Positions 10,463 to 21,541 are shown, counted from the stretch's first letter. The stretch is 64,000 nt of DNA from Paroedura picta (GCF_049243985.1 NC_135384.1:12396501-12460500), one strand, 5' to 3'. Translations and numbers: made by a program. The notes: generated by a model from the letters alone, not told the origin.

Positions 10463-10908
10463 ATCATTTTCTTATTGGTTTTGTGATTTAGGGAATACAA
10501 AATATCATGTAAATTAAACTTTTTGGTTTTGATTCTGTGAAGCACAGGGAGAAGGTGGTCTCAGATAACATTTTTGCTTTTCCCTTCTTCCAATGCACAA
10601 CCGTGTGGGTTGAAAGTGTGATGGTCGGGGTTAAGGTACGAAATTGTATATAGAAAAATAGAAACAATTTATTATTAGAGCTCAAAATATTTAAAAACCG
10701 CAAATGACTATTGTGCACACATAAAGCATCTCAATTTGTACACCACTAATGCCAACATGTTCTGACCTAACATATTTCTTCCTCAGAGGTTGATATTCAG
10801 ATACACACAGTTGTACATTAAAAAAAAAATCAACAGGAGGTCCGCATGTAAGAGAAATAATGAGAAATTAGTGCTGCTATTATCCTTATAACTTTTTATA
10901 TTGCTTTA

Positions 10909-11006
10909 GGATGCTTTGGGCTGATCCTGCGTTGAACACGGGGTTGGACTAGATGGCCTGTATGGCCCCTTCCAACTCTATGATTCTATGATTCTATGAT
11001 TCTTAT
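10909..11006 (+). mobile_element. CR1 LINE 3' end (unit 2 copy)
   Basis: Same insertion as 1981-2082, with the tail repeats ATTCTATG intact. Present in both units at the same site. Confidence 0.85.
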
Positions 11007-11190
11007 TCAATTCTATAAATATCATTTGCTTACTTCTTTAATCTCTCTTTAATCTATTCATATTGGTTGTTATAAACGAGGCAGAATTCTCAGTCTGCTA
11101 ATATTTTTTATTCCTTATAAATAACTTTGAATTAATATATATTGATATCTTCAAAAATACTGGTCATGTTTTTCCATGACTAGTAGCACT

Positions 11191-11484
11191 GTTCATAGTC
11201 CCGGCTTGTGCCAAAGCCAGACACTGTGAACTGCTGGGACTGACTCCATCTTGGAAACCCCCCTCTTCAGCTTATCCTACCCTGCCGATCAGGAATTACA
11301 GAAACTGCCTGAAACATGTATTGTTATCCCTCCTGGTAAACATACTGACTGCAATTCTTTCCCCCTTTTATTTCTTATCCACTCGACTGTGTTAGACATA
11401 TATATTTTTATTATTTTCCTTCCAATAAAGATTGTTATTATTTTACTAGAATGATCTATTGTCTGTTTATTACCCCGTAAACAT
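11191..11484 (+). repeat. Possible solo LTR, fossil (unit 2 copy, shorter)
   Basis: Counterpart of 2271-2958: it runs from TGTTCATAG to GTAAACA with an AATAAAG signal near 11425. It lacks a middle section of about 440 bp that unit 1 keeps. The LTR nature is uncertain. Confidence 0.3.
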
Positions 11485-11553
11485 TAACAAGCGATCCATT
11501 TTGCTACGTTACCACCTCTTGTTAAGCAAATTCCCCACTGCTGAATATACATG

Positions 11554-12090
11554 TGTCACAGGACATGTGTATAAGTGCATTTCTGGTAATAGAATGCTTC
11601 CTCAAACATAATGTTGAGACCCAGCAGATTCGCACAACAGACATCACTCTCGGGCTAAAAGTAAAAGTCTTTATTTGGAGAATCAGGACAAAAATCAGCA
11701 CTTCGCAAAAGATCATAGGATTCTTGAAAGAGACACTGAAGAAGGGGGTTGCATAGCATATATACCTTGGTTTGGGGAGGGGGGCATAGGGGCAGCACTT
11801 GGCAGGAACATTGATCCACACAAAGAGCAATGTAGTTTCCTCTGATCTACAAGGTGCCAAAACAGCCCATCCGGCCATCCAGTATTTAGTCTGAGTTCTT
11901 AGCAAGGTCAGCCTTGTGAGAAGAGAGAAGAAAGTGATAGTTGGATGATGCTTTTAAATGCAAGAAGGGGAGGGGCACTCTCGAGCAGGAAGGTGCCACA
12001 AATCAGCAGGAGATACAGGAGCATAAAGGGAATGAAGAAAACCTCAAGATAGGGTGAAAACTACAGGACAGGAACTATGGGTTCATGACA
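11554..12090 (-). mobile_element. Solo LTR of an LTR retroelement, fossil (unit 2 copy)
   Basis: Orthologous to 3353-3910, with the same TGTCA/TGACA ends and AATAAAG signal on the minus strand. The flanking 4 bp look like a worn (C/T)ATG target duplication. It is older than the OR1/OR2 duplication. Confidence 0.6.
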
Positions 12091-12689
12091 CATAATTAAG
12101 AAACCATCATAGGTCCAGGAGTGTGTACCAGCCATGCTAGATCTGTAAGGTAACATCAATGAGGACCTGCAGTGAAAGCAGATTGTCTTCCAGCAGGCAA
12201 GACATCCATTTATCAAAATCCAGTTGAGTTCCCAGATAGGTTAACTGGGATGTTGGAAGGCAACAGGTCTCCAAATTCCCCATCCAGGACCAGGAATTAT
12301 GCCAAGGGCTCTGTGCAAGCCATACTACCCACCAGTACCACAAACAGAAAATAATCCAAATATTGTACAAGATGCAGGATGTTAACCCTGGCTTAACCCT
12401 TGCTGCCCTCTTGAGAAAGGTGTTGATGGCCTCAAAGTCCACACCTGCTGTTGCACAACCCATGAACATTGCCTTGTCTGTCTCACAACCCCTGGATCGT
12501 AAGCTCCAGCAACCATGACTTTGTCAATGTACCACAACCCATGGATTTTAAGCCCCAACAAGCAAAGATCTTTGGGGTGAACCAGGAGAAGGTGATAGGC
12601 AGACTGTATGTCTGATCAAGCCATGAATTCTCTTGGGTCATAGACCCTTACCACAGGCCTAATCTATCAGTGAAAGTAAGCAAGATTTA

Positions 12690-13228
12690 AACCTTCTATA
12701 AACCTTCTGTGATTCTGTGAAGCATAAGGAGAAGGTGGTGTCATATAACTTTTTTGCTTTTCCCTTCTTCCAATACACAACTGTGTGGGTTGAAAATGTG
12801 ATGTTCGGGGTTAAGGGACAAAATTGTACATAGAAAAATCGAAGCAATTTATTATTAGAGCTCAGAATGTTTATTGTGACTATTGTGCACACATAAACAT
12901 CTCATTTTGTACACCACTAATGCCGACAACTTCTGTCCTAACATATTTCTTCCTTAGAGGTTGATATATGGATATACACAGTTGTACATTTTTTAAAAAT
13001 TCGAGTAAGGATTTGCAGGTAACACAAATACTGGGAAATAAGTGCTGCTGTTATTCAATTTTATAAATATTATTTGCTTACTTCTTTAATCTGTCATGGC
13101 TGGTTCTGTTCCTGCAATATATTCATATTGATTTTTATATGTGAGGCAGAATTCTCAGTCTGCAAATATTTTTTATTCCTAATAGATAACTTAGAATTAA
13201 TAAATATGTATTGATAACTTCAAAAATA
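12690..13228 (+). repeat. Third copy of the OR1/OR2 3' flank, without a receptor
   Basis: GTGAAGCATAAGGAGAAGG, then TCCAATACACAACTGTGTGG and TTCAGTCTGC-type landmarks, follow the order seen after OR1 (1622-2245) and OR2 (10539-11155). The CR1 present in those two is missing here (GCTGCTGTTATTCAATT). No coding exon remains upstream of it. Confidence 0.8.
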
Positions 13229-13750
13229 CAGCACAGACCTCGTGTTCATAAAGTATCAAGTCTCCCCTGGTTTTTGGAAAATCCTGCTTTGTGTTTCTCT
13301 GTGAAATGTTCTCAAGTGAGATGTGATTTTCTATTTTTTCTTTGTGGATAGAACTCAAACAATGTTTGACGAGTGGTGCTGAAATTCTCTTCTTCCTTAT
13401 GCCGCTCAGCTGTTCAATTAAACAGAGTTTTACAGGTCTGGAACTGAGTCCCACATACAAAAGAGTACATTTAATACATTTAATAGCGTATATCATATCT
13501 TTAGAATTACATTTTACTGACTCTTTGGTATAAAAACTTTTTTTTCTTTTGCTGAATTCTGAAAGGTGTTTCTCTTACAAGAATATTTGCAGGCTGCATA
13601 TTTTAAACATGGAAAAAATCCCAGGAACTTGCTGATACCATCTACTGTGGTATTGTCTCTGGATGGTTCATTTCTCTTACTCCTAATCAAGATGTCATTG
13701 AAGTTCTTTGAGCAGTTTATATGAAAAAAGAGGAGTGAACCTGAACCTGG
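13229..13750 (-). mobile_element. Penelope-like element, GIY-YIG end, fossil
   Basis: On the minus strand, 13197-13496 encodes IYAIKCIKCTLLYVG followed by SRPVKLC, then IRKKRISAPLVKH. This fits the GIY-YIG endonuclease domain at the C-terminus of Penelope-like elements. Just before it, a cysteine-bearing stretch (GFFPCLKYAACKY) fits the linker of that family. Only the 3' end is present and it is broken. Confidence 0.7.
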
Positions 13751-13751
13751 G

Positions 13752-14632
13752 AATGGCTGAGAGAATATGCCAGTACTTTTGAATAATATTCTTAACTTGA
13801 GGCATGAGGCTGACCTGGCTTGCGTGACGGAAAGCTGGGTGCGTGAAGGCGAGACCATCGCCTTGAAAGATCTGTCACTGCCTGGGTTTTCCTTCCTGCA
13901 TCAACCCCGGCTCCATGGGAGGGGAGGGGGGTGCCAATTCTGGTCAGAGAGACTTTCTCCTTCAGGGCTCTCCCTGCGCCAACAATTCCAGGGATTGAGT
14001 GTGTCGGTCTTGGGTGGGAATCGGTCGAGAATGTGGCGATCTGGTTGGTGTGTCGATCACCCACTGCCCCTCCAGATTCCCTGCCAGGCCTGCTGGAGGC
14101 GGTGGCTGCCTGGACGTTGCAGTACCCCAAACTTTTAGTTTTGGGGAACTTCAACGTTCATGCGGATGCGCCGTCTTCAGGACTTGGCCTGAATCTAGTG
14201 TCAGCCATGGAGACACTAGGGTTCTCGCAGATTGTTGCTGGTCCCACCCATCAGGCTGGTCACATCCTCGATTTGATCTTTGCTGCAGGTGTAGCGGTAG
14301 ATCTGGTGATGAATAACATTGTTCCATGGTCAGACCACCATGCCCTGAAGGCTCAAATCAAATGTGGTTTCAAATTAAAAATTTTTGATTTGCCCTGAAG
14401 GCTTGACTGAAGATACCACCCCCTCTCCGTTTGGGTGACAGACGTATTCTAGTCCGCCCGTGGAGACTCATGGAATCTGAGAGATTCCTGAATGCCCTGC
14501 GGGACCCGATGCCCTCCGGCACCTCGTTGACGGCCTTGGTGGAGGACTGGCAGTCCCGCCTTATGGCCACCATTGACGAGATTGCTCCTAGTTGCCCTCA
14601 CCACCTTCGCCTCAAACAGACTCCATGGTAGT
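13752..14632 (+). mobile_element. L2-like LINE, endonuclease domain
   Basis: The readings include VTESWVREGE, then GNFNVHADAPSSG, AGPTHQAGHILDLIF and PWSDHHALKAQI. These are the APE-type endonuclease motifs (GxFN, DLIF, SDH) of CR1/L2-group LINEs. Downstream 14431-14631 matches the linker before the RT. The piece is truncated at both ends and contains frame breaks. It is probably the same family as 5107-6240 and 62889-63426. Confidence 0.85.
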
Positions 14633-14694
14633 GTGGCAATGAATTGTTTGTTCACATATTTACTGTCATCTATTGCTGCACAACTTTATAATAA

Positions 14695-15640
14695 AACTAG
14701 ATTTAAAGCCCATTTTACCCTGAGATAAAATGGGCACTAGCGGGGGGAAAGCCAGGGGCACGGGGTGTCTGGCCAGGGGGTGGCCGTTGTGGGGCGTCTT
14801 CAGTGGGTTGGTGAGTGCAGGGCATTGGGGCGACCGCGGGGATGGAGAGTGGGCATCGGAGGCAGCAGGCGGCCTACCTGGAGCCGATTCAGTGGTCTGC
14901 TGGTGCTCCAGCGACGATGGGGTGGCGGTGGCGGGTGGCTGAGGAGGCCGCTCACAGGCATGCGTTCCGGCTGCAAAGCGCCATGTTTTTTCAGAAGGTG
15001 TGGCGGCGGGTGGCTGCGGAGGCCGGTGGTGGCCGCCCGGCCCTGCTGGGAGGCGCCATGTCGTTGAACGGCGCAGCTTGCAGCGGGACGGCGACGGGCG
15101 GCGTCACTGGGCCCTCCTGGTCATCGGGGCTGGTGGCAAGTGGCGCAGGCAACAGTTGGCGAGGCAATGGCGGCGGCGGGCAGCGGGACGCGGGCGAAGT
15201 GGGAGGTGGGTGGCTCAGGAGGCAGCGCGCGGCTCCCGCATCTGAGGTGGCATGCAAAGGTGGCCAGCGACGTCGTTTGGCGACCACGGCCATGGTCCCG
15301 GGGGGTGGGAAAGGAGCAGGGACGCCGCGTCTTTGACACGGCATCCCTGCTCCTTTCCGAAGATGGAGGAGTGGTGAGGCTGGAGGACTTACAGAGTCCC
15401 CGTCCGGGCAGGCGAGGCCGGGCCAAGCCGCCAATGGGGAGCCGGGCTTCGCGCGGCTCCCCATTGGCGGCTTGGCCCTGGATGGACACTTGGAGGGACC
15501 AATCAGGAGCCGCTTCATGGCTCCTGATTGGTCCCTCCGAGTTTTTATCCCGGACAGGGCCCACCCTAACTCCTACCCGACAGGGCTTACTATTTTATTT
15601 AGTCCGCGGCGCCCCGCACCGCGGGATGTTTAAAGACTAG
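14695..15640 (+). repeat. GC-rich hairpin repeat, copy B
   Basis: It runs from ACTAGATTTAAAGCCC to TTTAAAGACTAGG; the ends share CTAG plus TTTAAA in inverse orientation. A small hairpin near 14708-14740 pairs GCCCATTTTA with TAAAATGGGC. Two larger hairpins follow: 15420-15444 with 15454-15478 (25-base perfect arms, 9-base loop) and 15492-15511 with 15519-15538 (20-base perfect arms, 7-base loop). Copy A is at 8036-8960. The open readings on both strands are low-complexity and I do not call them genes. A non-autonomous DNA transposon is my best guess. Confidence 0.65.
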
Positions 15641-15885
15641 GGGCCTAGGCCATTGCATTCAGGAATACAACGGGACCTAGATTAAGGGGGTGGAGTGGAA
15701 GAACTATGCTGATGGCCCCCCCTCCACCCAGGACCTGGAACAGCTGCAGGCAGCTGTTAGGGAACTCACCAACCGGGGCAACTCTTATGTGGCAGGGATC
15801 TGCAGTCTCTGAGACTCAAAGGGAAGTGCAATGAGGATGTGCTGCTCAGCTGCCCCTTATCATATGAGACAGTTATGTACTAAGG

Positions 15886-16740
15886 CAGTGGTCCCCAACC
15901 TTTTTATCACCAGGGACCGGTCAATGCTTGAAGAGGAAGAGAAAGAGAAGACAAATGTAAGGCAGGGAGTGGTGGGGGGATAGAAGGCTGGCTGCACCTT
16001 GTGGCAGAGCACTGTCCTCAGTTTCCCACACCAGTACACCCACCTCTGTCCAATCCCTTCCCCTACCTGTCCAAGTCTCAGGAGGTGGTGTAAGGGAACC
16101 AGGTAGTTCATTGGGCCATGGGAGGCAGGTGGTGGGCACTCTCCACTTGCCTTTGTTTTGTTTTTTTTAAAGAGAAGTCAACTCCATAGCAGCCAGCGGC
16201 GGCATGCCTCCAAAGCACAGGTGGCAGGCAAAGGGGCCACAGTGTGGGGGGGGGGGAATCCCCTGAGGCAGGTGGCATTGCCTCAGAGGTCTTCAGCTGT
16301 GAGGGACCTGGCTGCCGGTGTGTGTAGTGGGCTCAGTTGTAAGTCCAGTGCACATTGCACATGGGAGACCTGGTCAGCCGCTGTCCCAGGGAGCCGGGTG
16401 GGAGGTGTCCCTGGACAAAGAGGGCATGGCTGCAGACCATGCTCCCCGGCAGGCAGGAGTCAATCCCCGGACGAGGGTTCTCGGGGAGACTTCTGAGGAG
16501 GGGCAGCCCACGACACCTACCATGTGGGGCAGGGAAAATAGGAGGCGCACTCTTTGGACTCCATGGAGAGCCCCACCATGGAGAGCCCCATGGAGAGCCC
16601 CACCTTCCAGCAGGGAGTCCAACAGAGAACGGGCCAGGCCTGGCTTACAGGGGGAGTGAGGATGCCTCCTCCCCCTTATGCAGGCACGGATCTTCATGGT
16701 ACGGTCAGAATTTCAGTTTTGGTTGGCACGATAATAAAGT
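15886..16740 (+). repeat. hAT-like terminus followed by unassigned GC-rich sequence
   Basis: CAGTGGTCCCCAACCTTTTT at 15886 followed by AGGGACCGGTC is a common hAT transposon terminus. No matching inverted end is seen before 16800, so it is a one-ended remnant. 16150-16740 is GC-rich with short tandem units (GGAGAGCCCCA, 16568-16600). I see no gene. Confidence 0.45.
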
Positions 16741-17004
16741 GGCTTTGGCCATGTTAATGCCAGAAATGAGTTGTGTCTTCAATGGCATTCTGCCACCCTA
16801 CTAATCAATATCCAAATATTTTCCATAAGTGAGAGAAGCCATATGTTCCATAAGTGAGAGAGCATATATTCAGTTAATGTTATTTCCTCAAGTCCCACCC
16901 CACCCCCCTTCATGTAATCAAACACAAACATGCTGGAATTAATTATCCAGTTCTGTTTGTCACAAAAACAAAAGAAATAATCAAACAAAATTACAATCGC
17001 AGTT

Positions 17005-17062
17005 TGCAATTAAATGAGCTAAACTCTTGGGAGTAAGTTGCCAACAAGAAAATATAAATGGA
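17005..17062 (+). promoter_or_regulatory. OR3 promoter-like block
   Basis: In order: CAATTAAAT (homeodomain-like, 17008), ACTCTTGGGAGT (O/E or EBF-like, 17023), and AATATAAATG (TATA, 17051). It lies 1.67 kb before the OR3 start. A donor GAG|GTAAGAG at 17574 and an acceptor at 18696-18697 would define a leader intron of about 1.1 kb. Confidence 0.6.
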
Positions 17063-17322
17063 TCTCTTTCTCATTTAAAGAACCTTTGGGGTTTTGGCTA
17101 CAAATCTTTGTTGCAGCAAGGCCTACAAGAAGAAGTAAGGAATTTCCTATGTATGGGTATAAGCAGCTGTCATAGAAATTTAATTTGGCGTTATGAAGGG
17201 TTTTGTACATTTTTCTTTCTATCATGTTTCCGATTGCTGGTGTCTTGTCTTCTGCTCTAAACTCAACTTCTTATGTCTTGTGTTCTGTGTTTATCATCCA
17301 TCTGAGCATTTGGAAAGACAGC

Positions 17323-17367
17323 ATGCAGAACCAATATCTGCATCCTGTGCAGATATTGGTTCTGCAT
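17323..17367. repeat. Perfect inverted repeat at a deletion junction
   Basis: Arms 17323-17342 and 17348-17367 are perfect reverse complements of 20 bases with a 5-base loop. In sister units the left arm is followed by about 300 bp that are missing here; the right arm fills that gap. Confidence 0.95.
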
Positions 17368-17905
17368 CAGGGATCAGTAATTCAGCATAATGAAATGGGT
17401 CCAGAAGTAGGCAGATGCAGGTCTTTGCCACTTTCTTCTCCCCATGAGTCCCTTCTAATGGAGGAAGGTTCATTCTCTGGGCCATGATCCACCTAGTATA
17501 GACTAATTGTCATGCATGTTGAGGGGGCTGACCTGCATAGGAGGTAGAGGAAGGAGATGAATCAAGAGAAGAGGTAAGAGGTTGTAGTTTCTTCTGTTTC
17601 CTTCTCTTTAAGAGTCACAAACCATTGACTCATTTAATTTACATGGGCCCCACCACCTTGAGCATCTACCCTAGGAATGAATGGTGTGCCTACCACCCTC
17701 TGGAACCTGTTTACATTATATGGGTATATGGAACAAGAGGGTGGATTGCTGATCAGTAAATTAACTGCTGCCTCAGTTTCCATATACTGATGGTTTTAAA
17801 TGCACAGTATTGTGTTCAAGCTGCAGACATATAGAAATGTTTCCATCTCATGAGTCCAGGATCTATCGGCACAGAAACTGTGCAAATCACTTAGGTCAGC
17901 GCACA

Positions 17906-18000
17906 ATAAAATCAGAGTCCAGTAGCACATTTAAGACCAACAAAGATTTATTCAGGGCGTGAGCTTTCGAGTGCAAGCACTCTTCCTCAGACTATGATCA
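17906..18000 (+). repeat. Interspersed repeat (TTTAAGACCAACAAAG family)
   Basis: CCAGTAGCACATTTAAGACC, then GTGAGCTTTCGAGTGCAAGC and ACTCTTCCTCAGAC. A second, weaker copy is at 7380-7457. Confidence 0.6.
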
Positions 18001-18722
18001 TCTTACATGACAGGGAATATATAGCAAAAATCAATTCTGTTTTTTTTCCTACCCATTTGTATCTAAGTCAGTGCAGTTTAAAATGAGGAGATGGTATTTG
18101 AAGCCAGTATCCCTATTCATCTTGTCCTTGCTGAGATGTATTCCCTTTACTCCACATTCAATTGAATATATGGCTGTATTGCAGATTGAGATGGTGAAAC
18201 AGATATGCCAGACTTCTCTGTGTTCTATTTATCCATTTACATTACTTACATTTTCTTTACCATTTGAAAGCAATGCATGGATCACAAATCTTGGCTAAAA
18301 ATAGAAGTAACAGCAGAGCTGCTAAGTATACTGCAGGATAAGATTGTGGAAAGGTGTTCAGGGAAGCATCTACTGCTCCAGCTTCCATGTATGGATCAAT
18401 CCGTATCCACAAGCTGGAGATGCATCACATGATTTTGAGAATTTCATATAGTTTCAGATCAAGTGGCCACAAACTCCATAGGAGGAATGTGAATGAGTTT
18501 AGGAAACTTCTATTTAATATGAGGACGTTGAGCTACTGGACAGGAGGGGAGAGATCTTGTGCCCTGTCCCAGTTTTTCCTCATTCATTCATCGGGAGGGA
18601 TGTCTCATAGACTAAGATGGTGAAACTAGACAGCCAGCTGAATTTAGAATTGTTATTACTAGAATAAAATGGTTTCTCTCATACATCTTACACACAGATT
18701 GCTCCAGGATACAGAAGACACA

Positions 18723-19688
18723 ATGTCCAACCTGACCTCCCCGTCTGAATTCCTTCTCATGGAATTTTCAAACATCCGAGAGCTACAGATTGTGCATTTC
18801 TCTGCATTTTTAGCAGTATACCTGACTGCAATAACTGGCAATCTTCTCGTCATCATCGCTATAGCCTTTGATCATCACCTGCATACCCCCATGTACTTTT
18901 TTCTCGTGAACCTAGCACTGATGGACATTAGCATGGTTTCCGTCATCGTACCCAAATCTGTAGCCAATTCCGTCCTGCACACCAGGTCCATTTCTTATCC
19001 GACCTGTGTAACTCAGGTTTTCTTCGTCTGCTTCCTTGAAGGCTCGGTTTTAGCCATCTTGACCATAATGGCCCATGATCGATATGTTGCCATCTGCAAT
19101 CCATTGCAATATGAGATAATTATGCACAGAGGAGCCTGCATTGAGATGGCAGCCTGTGCGTGGATTGCAGGTACACTCGTTGGTGTCTCGCACATTGGAG
19201 GAACTTTTGCCATCACCTTCTGCTCCAACAAGATTGATCAGTTCTTCTGTGAAGTTCCCCAGATTCTCAAACTCTCTTGTTCTGATATGTACCTAATTGA
19301 GGTTGGCATTATTGCAGCTTGCACTTTCCTTGCACTCGGATGCTTCATCTTCATCACCGTCACCTACATGCAGATTTTTAAAGCAGTGCTCAAAATCCCT
19401 TCTGTTCATGGTCAGAGAAAGGCCTTCTCCACATGCATTCCCCACCTCACCGTGGTGTCTTTGCTTGTATTTAGTGGTGTTTTTGCTTACATGAGGCCTC
19501 AGAGTAACAGTTCAGCTGAGGAGAATGTTCTTTTTGCCTTCGTTTATGCTGTTCTGCCTCCTTTGCTCAACCCGTTCATCTATAGCATGAGAAACAAAGA
19601 AATAAAGAGTGCCTTATTGAAGCTATCTGGATTGGGAAATTCTTCTAAAACAATTACAGGTAAAGCTTCTCTGCAAAAGTGGAGTTGA
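18723..19688 (+). CDS. OR3: class II olfactory receptor, OR14-like
   Basis: Odorant GPCR of 321 residues. It keeps LHTPMY, MAHDRYVAICNPLQY, the loop-2 cysteines (FCSN, FFCEVPQ, LSCSD), RKAFSTCIPHL and NPFIYSMRN. It is the most divergent of the OR3-OR9 group in TM2-TM4 (LMDISMVSV, FVCFLEGSVLAIL), which fits a different ligand range. The frame is open back to 18669, but a splice acceptor (TTACACACAG, AG at 18696-18697) cuts off that first Met, so MSNLT at 18723 is the start. The tail ends SLQKWS, like OR4. Confidence 0.95.
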   Translation: MSNLTSPSEFLLMEFSNIRELQIVHFSAFLAVYLTAITGNLLVIIAIAFDHHLHTPMYFFLVNLALMDISMVSVIVPKSVANSVLHTRSISYPTCVTQVFFVCFLEGSVLAILTIMAHDRYVAICNPLQYEIIMHRGACIEMAACAWIAGTLVGVSHIGGTFAITFCSNKIDQFFCEVPQILKLSCSDMYLIEVGIIAACTFLALGCFIFITVTYMQIFKAVLKIPSVHGQRKAFSTCIPHLTVVSLLVFSGVFAYMRPQSNSSAEENVLFAFVYAVLPPLLNPFIYSMRNKEIKSALLKLSGLGNSSKTITGKASLQKWS

Positions 19689-20141
19689 ATAATCTTGTGC
19701 AGAAGTTTTCTTTTTTTAACCTCAGTTGTAAAGTCCTAGAGAGATTAGGTTGAATTTTTGGAGCACTTCAGAAGGTCCATATAATTGTATCATATTGTAT
19801 CATATAAATGATGTTTTTTGAATTACAAGTGATGGAGTCTCTAACACAACCGAATGTGTGACTCTTTAACAATCCTGAGTGGAAGCACCCGTGTTTCACT
19901 TGAGAGTGAATCGGCGACATGTAATTAATTTCAATTCAGATTTGTTATTGGCGACTCAAAGGAACGAACCTTATGACATTTTGAGCTGTTGCCTAAGTGA
20001 TATGATGAAATTATTAATGTGATAAGTCTTCCATACATCAAGGTATGTTATGACTGCAAAGTATGTAAGAATTTCTGTTTTATTGAAATTTCTGGTCAGT
20101 ATATGATTATGTACCTTAACTATAACTTATGTAAGAGTAAG

Positions 20142-20380
20142 GCGGACTTCGGTTTTATCCACCCTTCCTTGCCTTCTTTTTCGGGGACAGAATTGGGAAT
20201 GTATGGTTTCTGCCACATCTTATTGTCTTTTATGTCTGTGGTTTTAAGGGGTATTTTATTGGGGTCTTTATATAGATGCTTGTAACTTGCCATGAGCCAT
20301 TGAGAGTGGTGGGTAAAAAAATCTAATACATAAATACATAAATACATAAACAAACAAACAAACAAATAAATAAATAAATC
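20142..20380 (+). mobile_element. LINE 3' end inserted in the OR3 3' flank
   Basis: Sister flanks at 28470-28495, 43900-43925 and 51375-51400 read GTAGGAGTAAT then CACTGTGGAAG without a break. Here 240 bp interrupt that site. The insert ends CATGAGCCATTGAGAGTGG followed by AATACATA/AACA/AATA repeats, like a CR1/L2-group LINE tail. Confidence 0.75.
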
Positions 20381-20499
20381 ACTGTGGAAGCTCCTGGAAA
20401 ATGGATTTATTACCCAGGACCCCATTTGGATTACTTGTGATATTGAAATAAATAATTTAGAGACTACTTTGAGTCTGGAAGAATGTATTCAACAGCCAT

Positions 20500-21063
20500 C
20501 CAATCTCCTTTATCTTCCTGTCAAGGCTTTGTGAGGAATCGTCAGTTCTTTTTGACACCTGGGAGGTGGCGACTGGGTGGGAACCCACTGGGTGTCCGCC
20601 TCTGTTGGGTGTCCACTGCCACCTGGAAATATAAGTCCACCATCCAGCTCTTCATCCACCCAGCCCCTTTTGGGTGACCCCTAACATGGGGAGGCCAGTG
20701 TACAAGATTGGCCACCCTGAACAGACCCTCTCCATGCTTCCAACCTGCAGGCTGTGACAGCTAAACAATAAATATTCCCAAATAACCAAAAGTCTTACGA
20801 CACTAAAATGCTTTTAACTTTCTGACCTTAGGGAGGGAGGGTGGGAGACTTCTCCAGGTGACAAAGGGGCGAAAGGAGTCCTGTCCCAACTAGGCAGCTC
20901 CTTATAAGGGTGCCTGGCCTGGCCCTTCCCCTTATCGCCTTCACACCCCTGGGGATGTCAGGGCTGGGATTCCAAGGCTCCTTTCTGTGCCCTTCACTGG
21001 CACTTAACGCCACATTTCAGCAAATAGCCCCTCGCTGAGTCTCAGAGGGAAAAAAAAATGGGA
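20500..21063. other. Unassigned spacer
   Basis: No gene seen. The stretch contains AATAAATATT near 20769 and a purine-rich run. It interrupts the collinear unit (sister units go straight from GAATATATTCA to the CTGGGAAGG spacer), so it arrived with, or beside, the receptor remnant that follows. Confidence 0.5.
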
Positions 21064-21394
21064 AATACATATTTTTCCAACTGTTCTCTGAATGTCTTTT
21101 GTGCATGGTCCAAAAAAAGAAAAAAAAGTCCCTCTCCAGTTATATTACCCATCTTATTGTTGTGTCTCTGTTTATGTTAACTGGAATGTTTGCTTACTGA
21201 AGACTTCCTGCTCACACTTCATCTGATCCTGATATTCTTTTTTGCAGTGATCTATTCTATATTACCTCCTTTGCTGAAATCTTTCATGTACAGCAGGAGA
21301 GACAAAGACATCAAGACTGCATTGTTAAAGCTCACTGCTTTTGCACTTCTTCAAAAGAGCTTCATCAAAATTCTTCAAGAACAATTGTATTGAA
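21064..21394 (+). pseudogene. ψOR-a: C-terminal remnant of an OR14-like receptor
   Basis: From ATACATATTTTTCCAAC on, the sequence follows OR10 from the end of TM5 through TM7 to the stop. The readable part, 21190-21393, gives AVIYSILPPLLKSFMYSRRD and KTALLKLTAFALLQKS. The ancestral frame has a stop after FAY (ACTGAAG for OR10 ACTTAAG) and indels including an A-rich insertion near 21110. TM1-TM5 are absent. Its 3' flank matches that of OR10, so it was once an OR10-like gene. Confidence 0.85.
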
Positions 21395-21541
21395 CTTTTC
21401 TGGCTGTTTTTATTCATTTGTCTTGTAATTTAAGAATACACAATATAAAGTACCTATAATATACAGTATAATATACATGAAACATTTTTCTTTTATTGTT
21501 TTCTGAAGCACAAGCAGAAGATGGTATAGACAGTTAAAGGT

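Larger units (their letters stand above)
9059..12683 (+). repeat. Segmental duplication unit 2 (OR2 and flanks)
   Basis: Second copy of the 1-4987 block, collinear from ATAGGACTCCAAGGG to CCTAATCTATCAGTGAAAG. It keeps the CR1 (10909-11006) and the solo LTR (11554-12090) but has empty sites where unit 1 carries the Sauria SINE and the minus-strand CR1. Confidence 0.85.

Noticed and set aside
14731-15640. Overlapping Gly/Ala/Arg-rich readings on both strands
   Set aside because: Open only because the repeat is GC-rich; frames are not kept in copy A.
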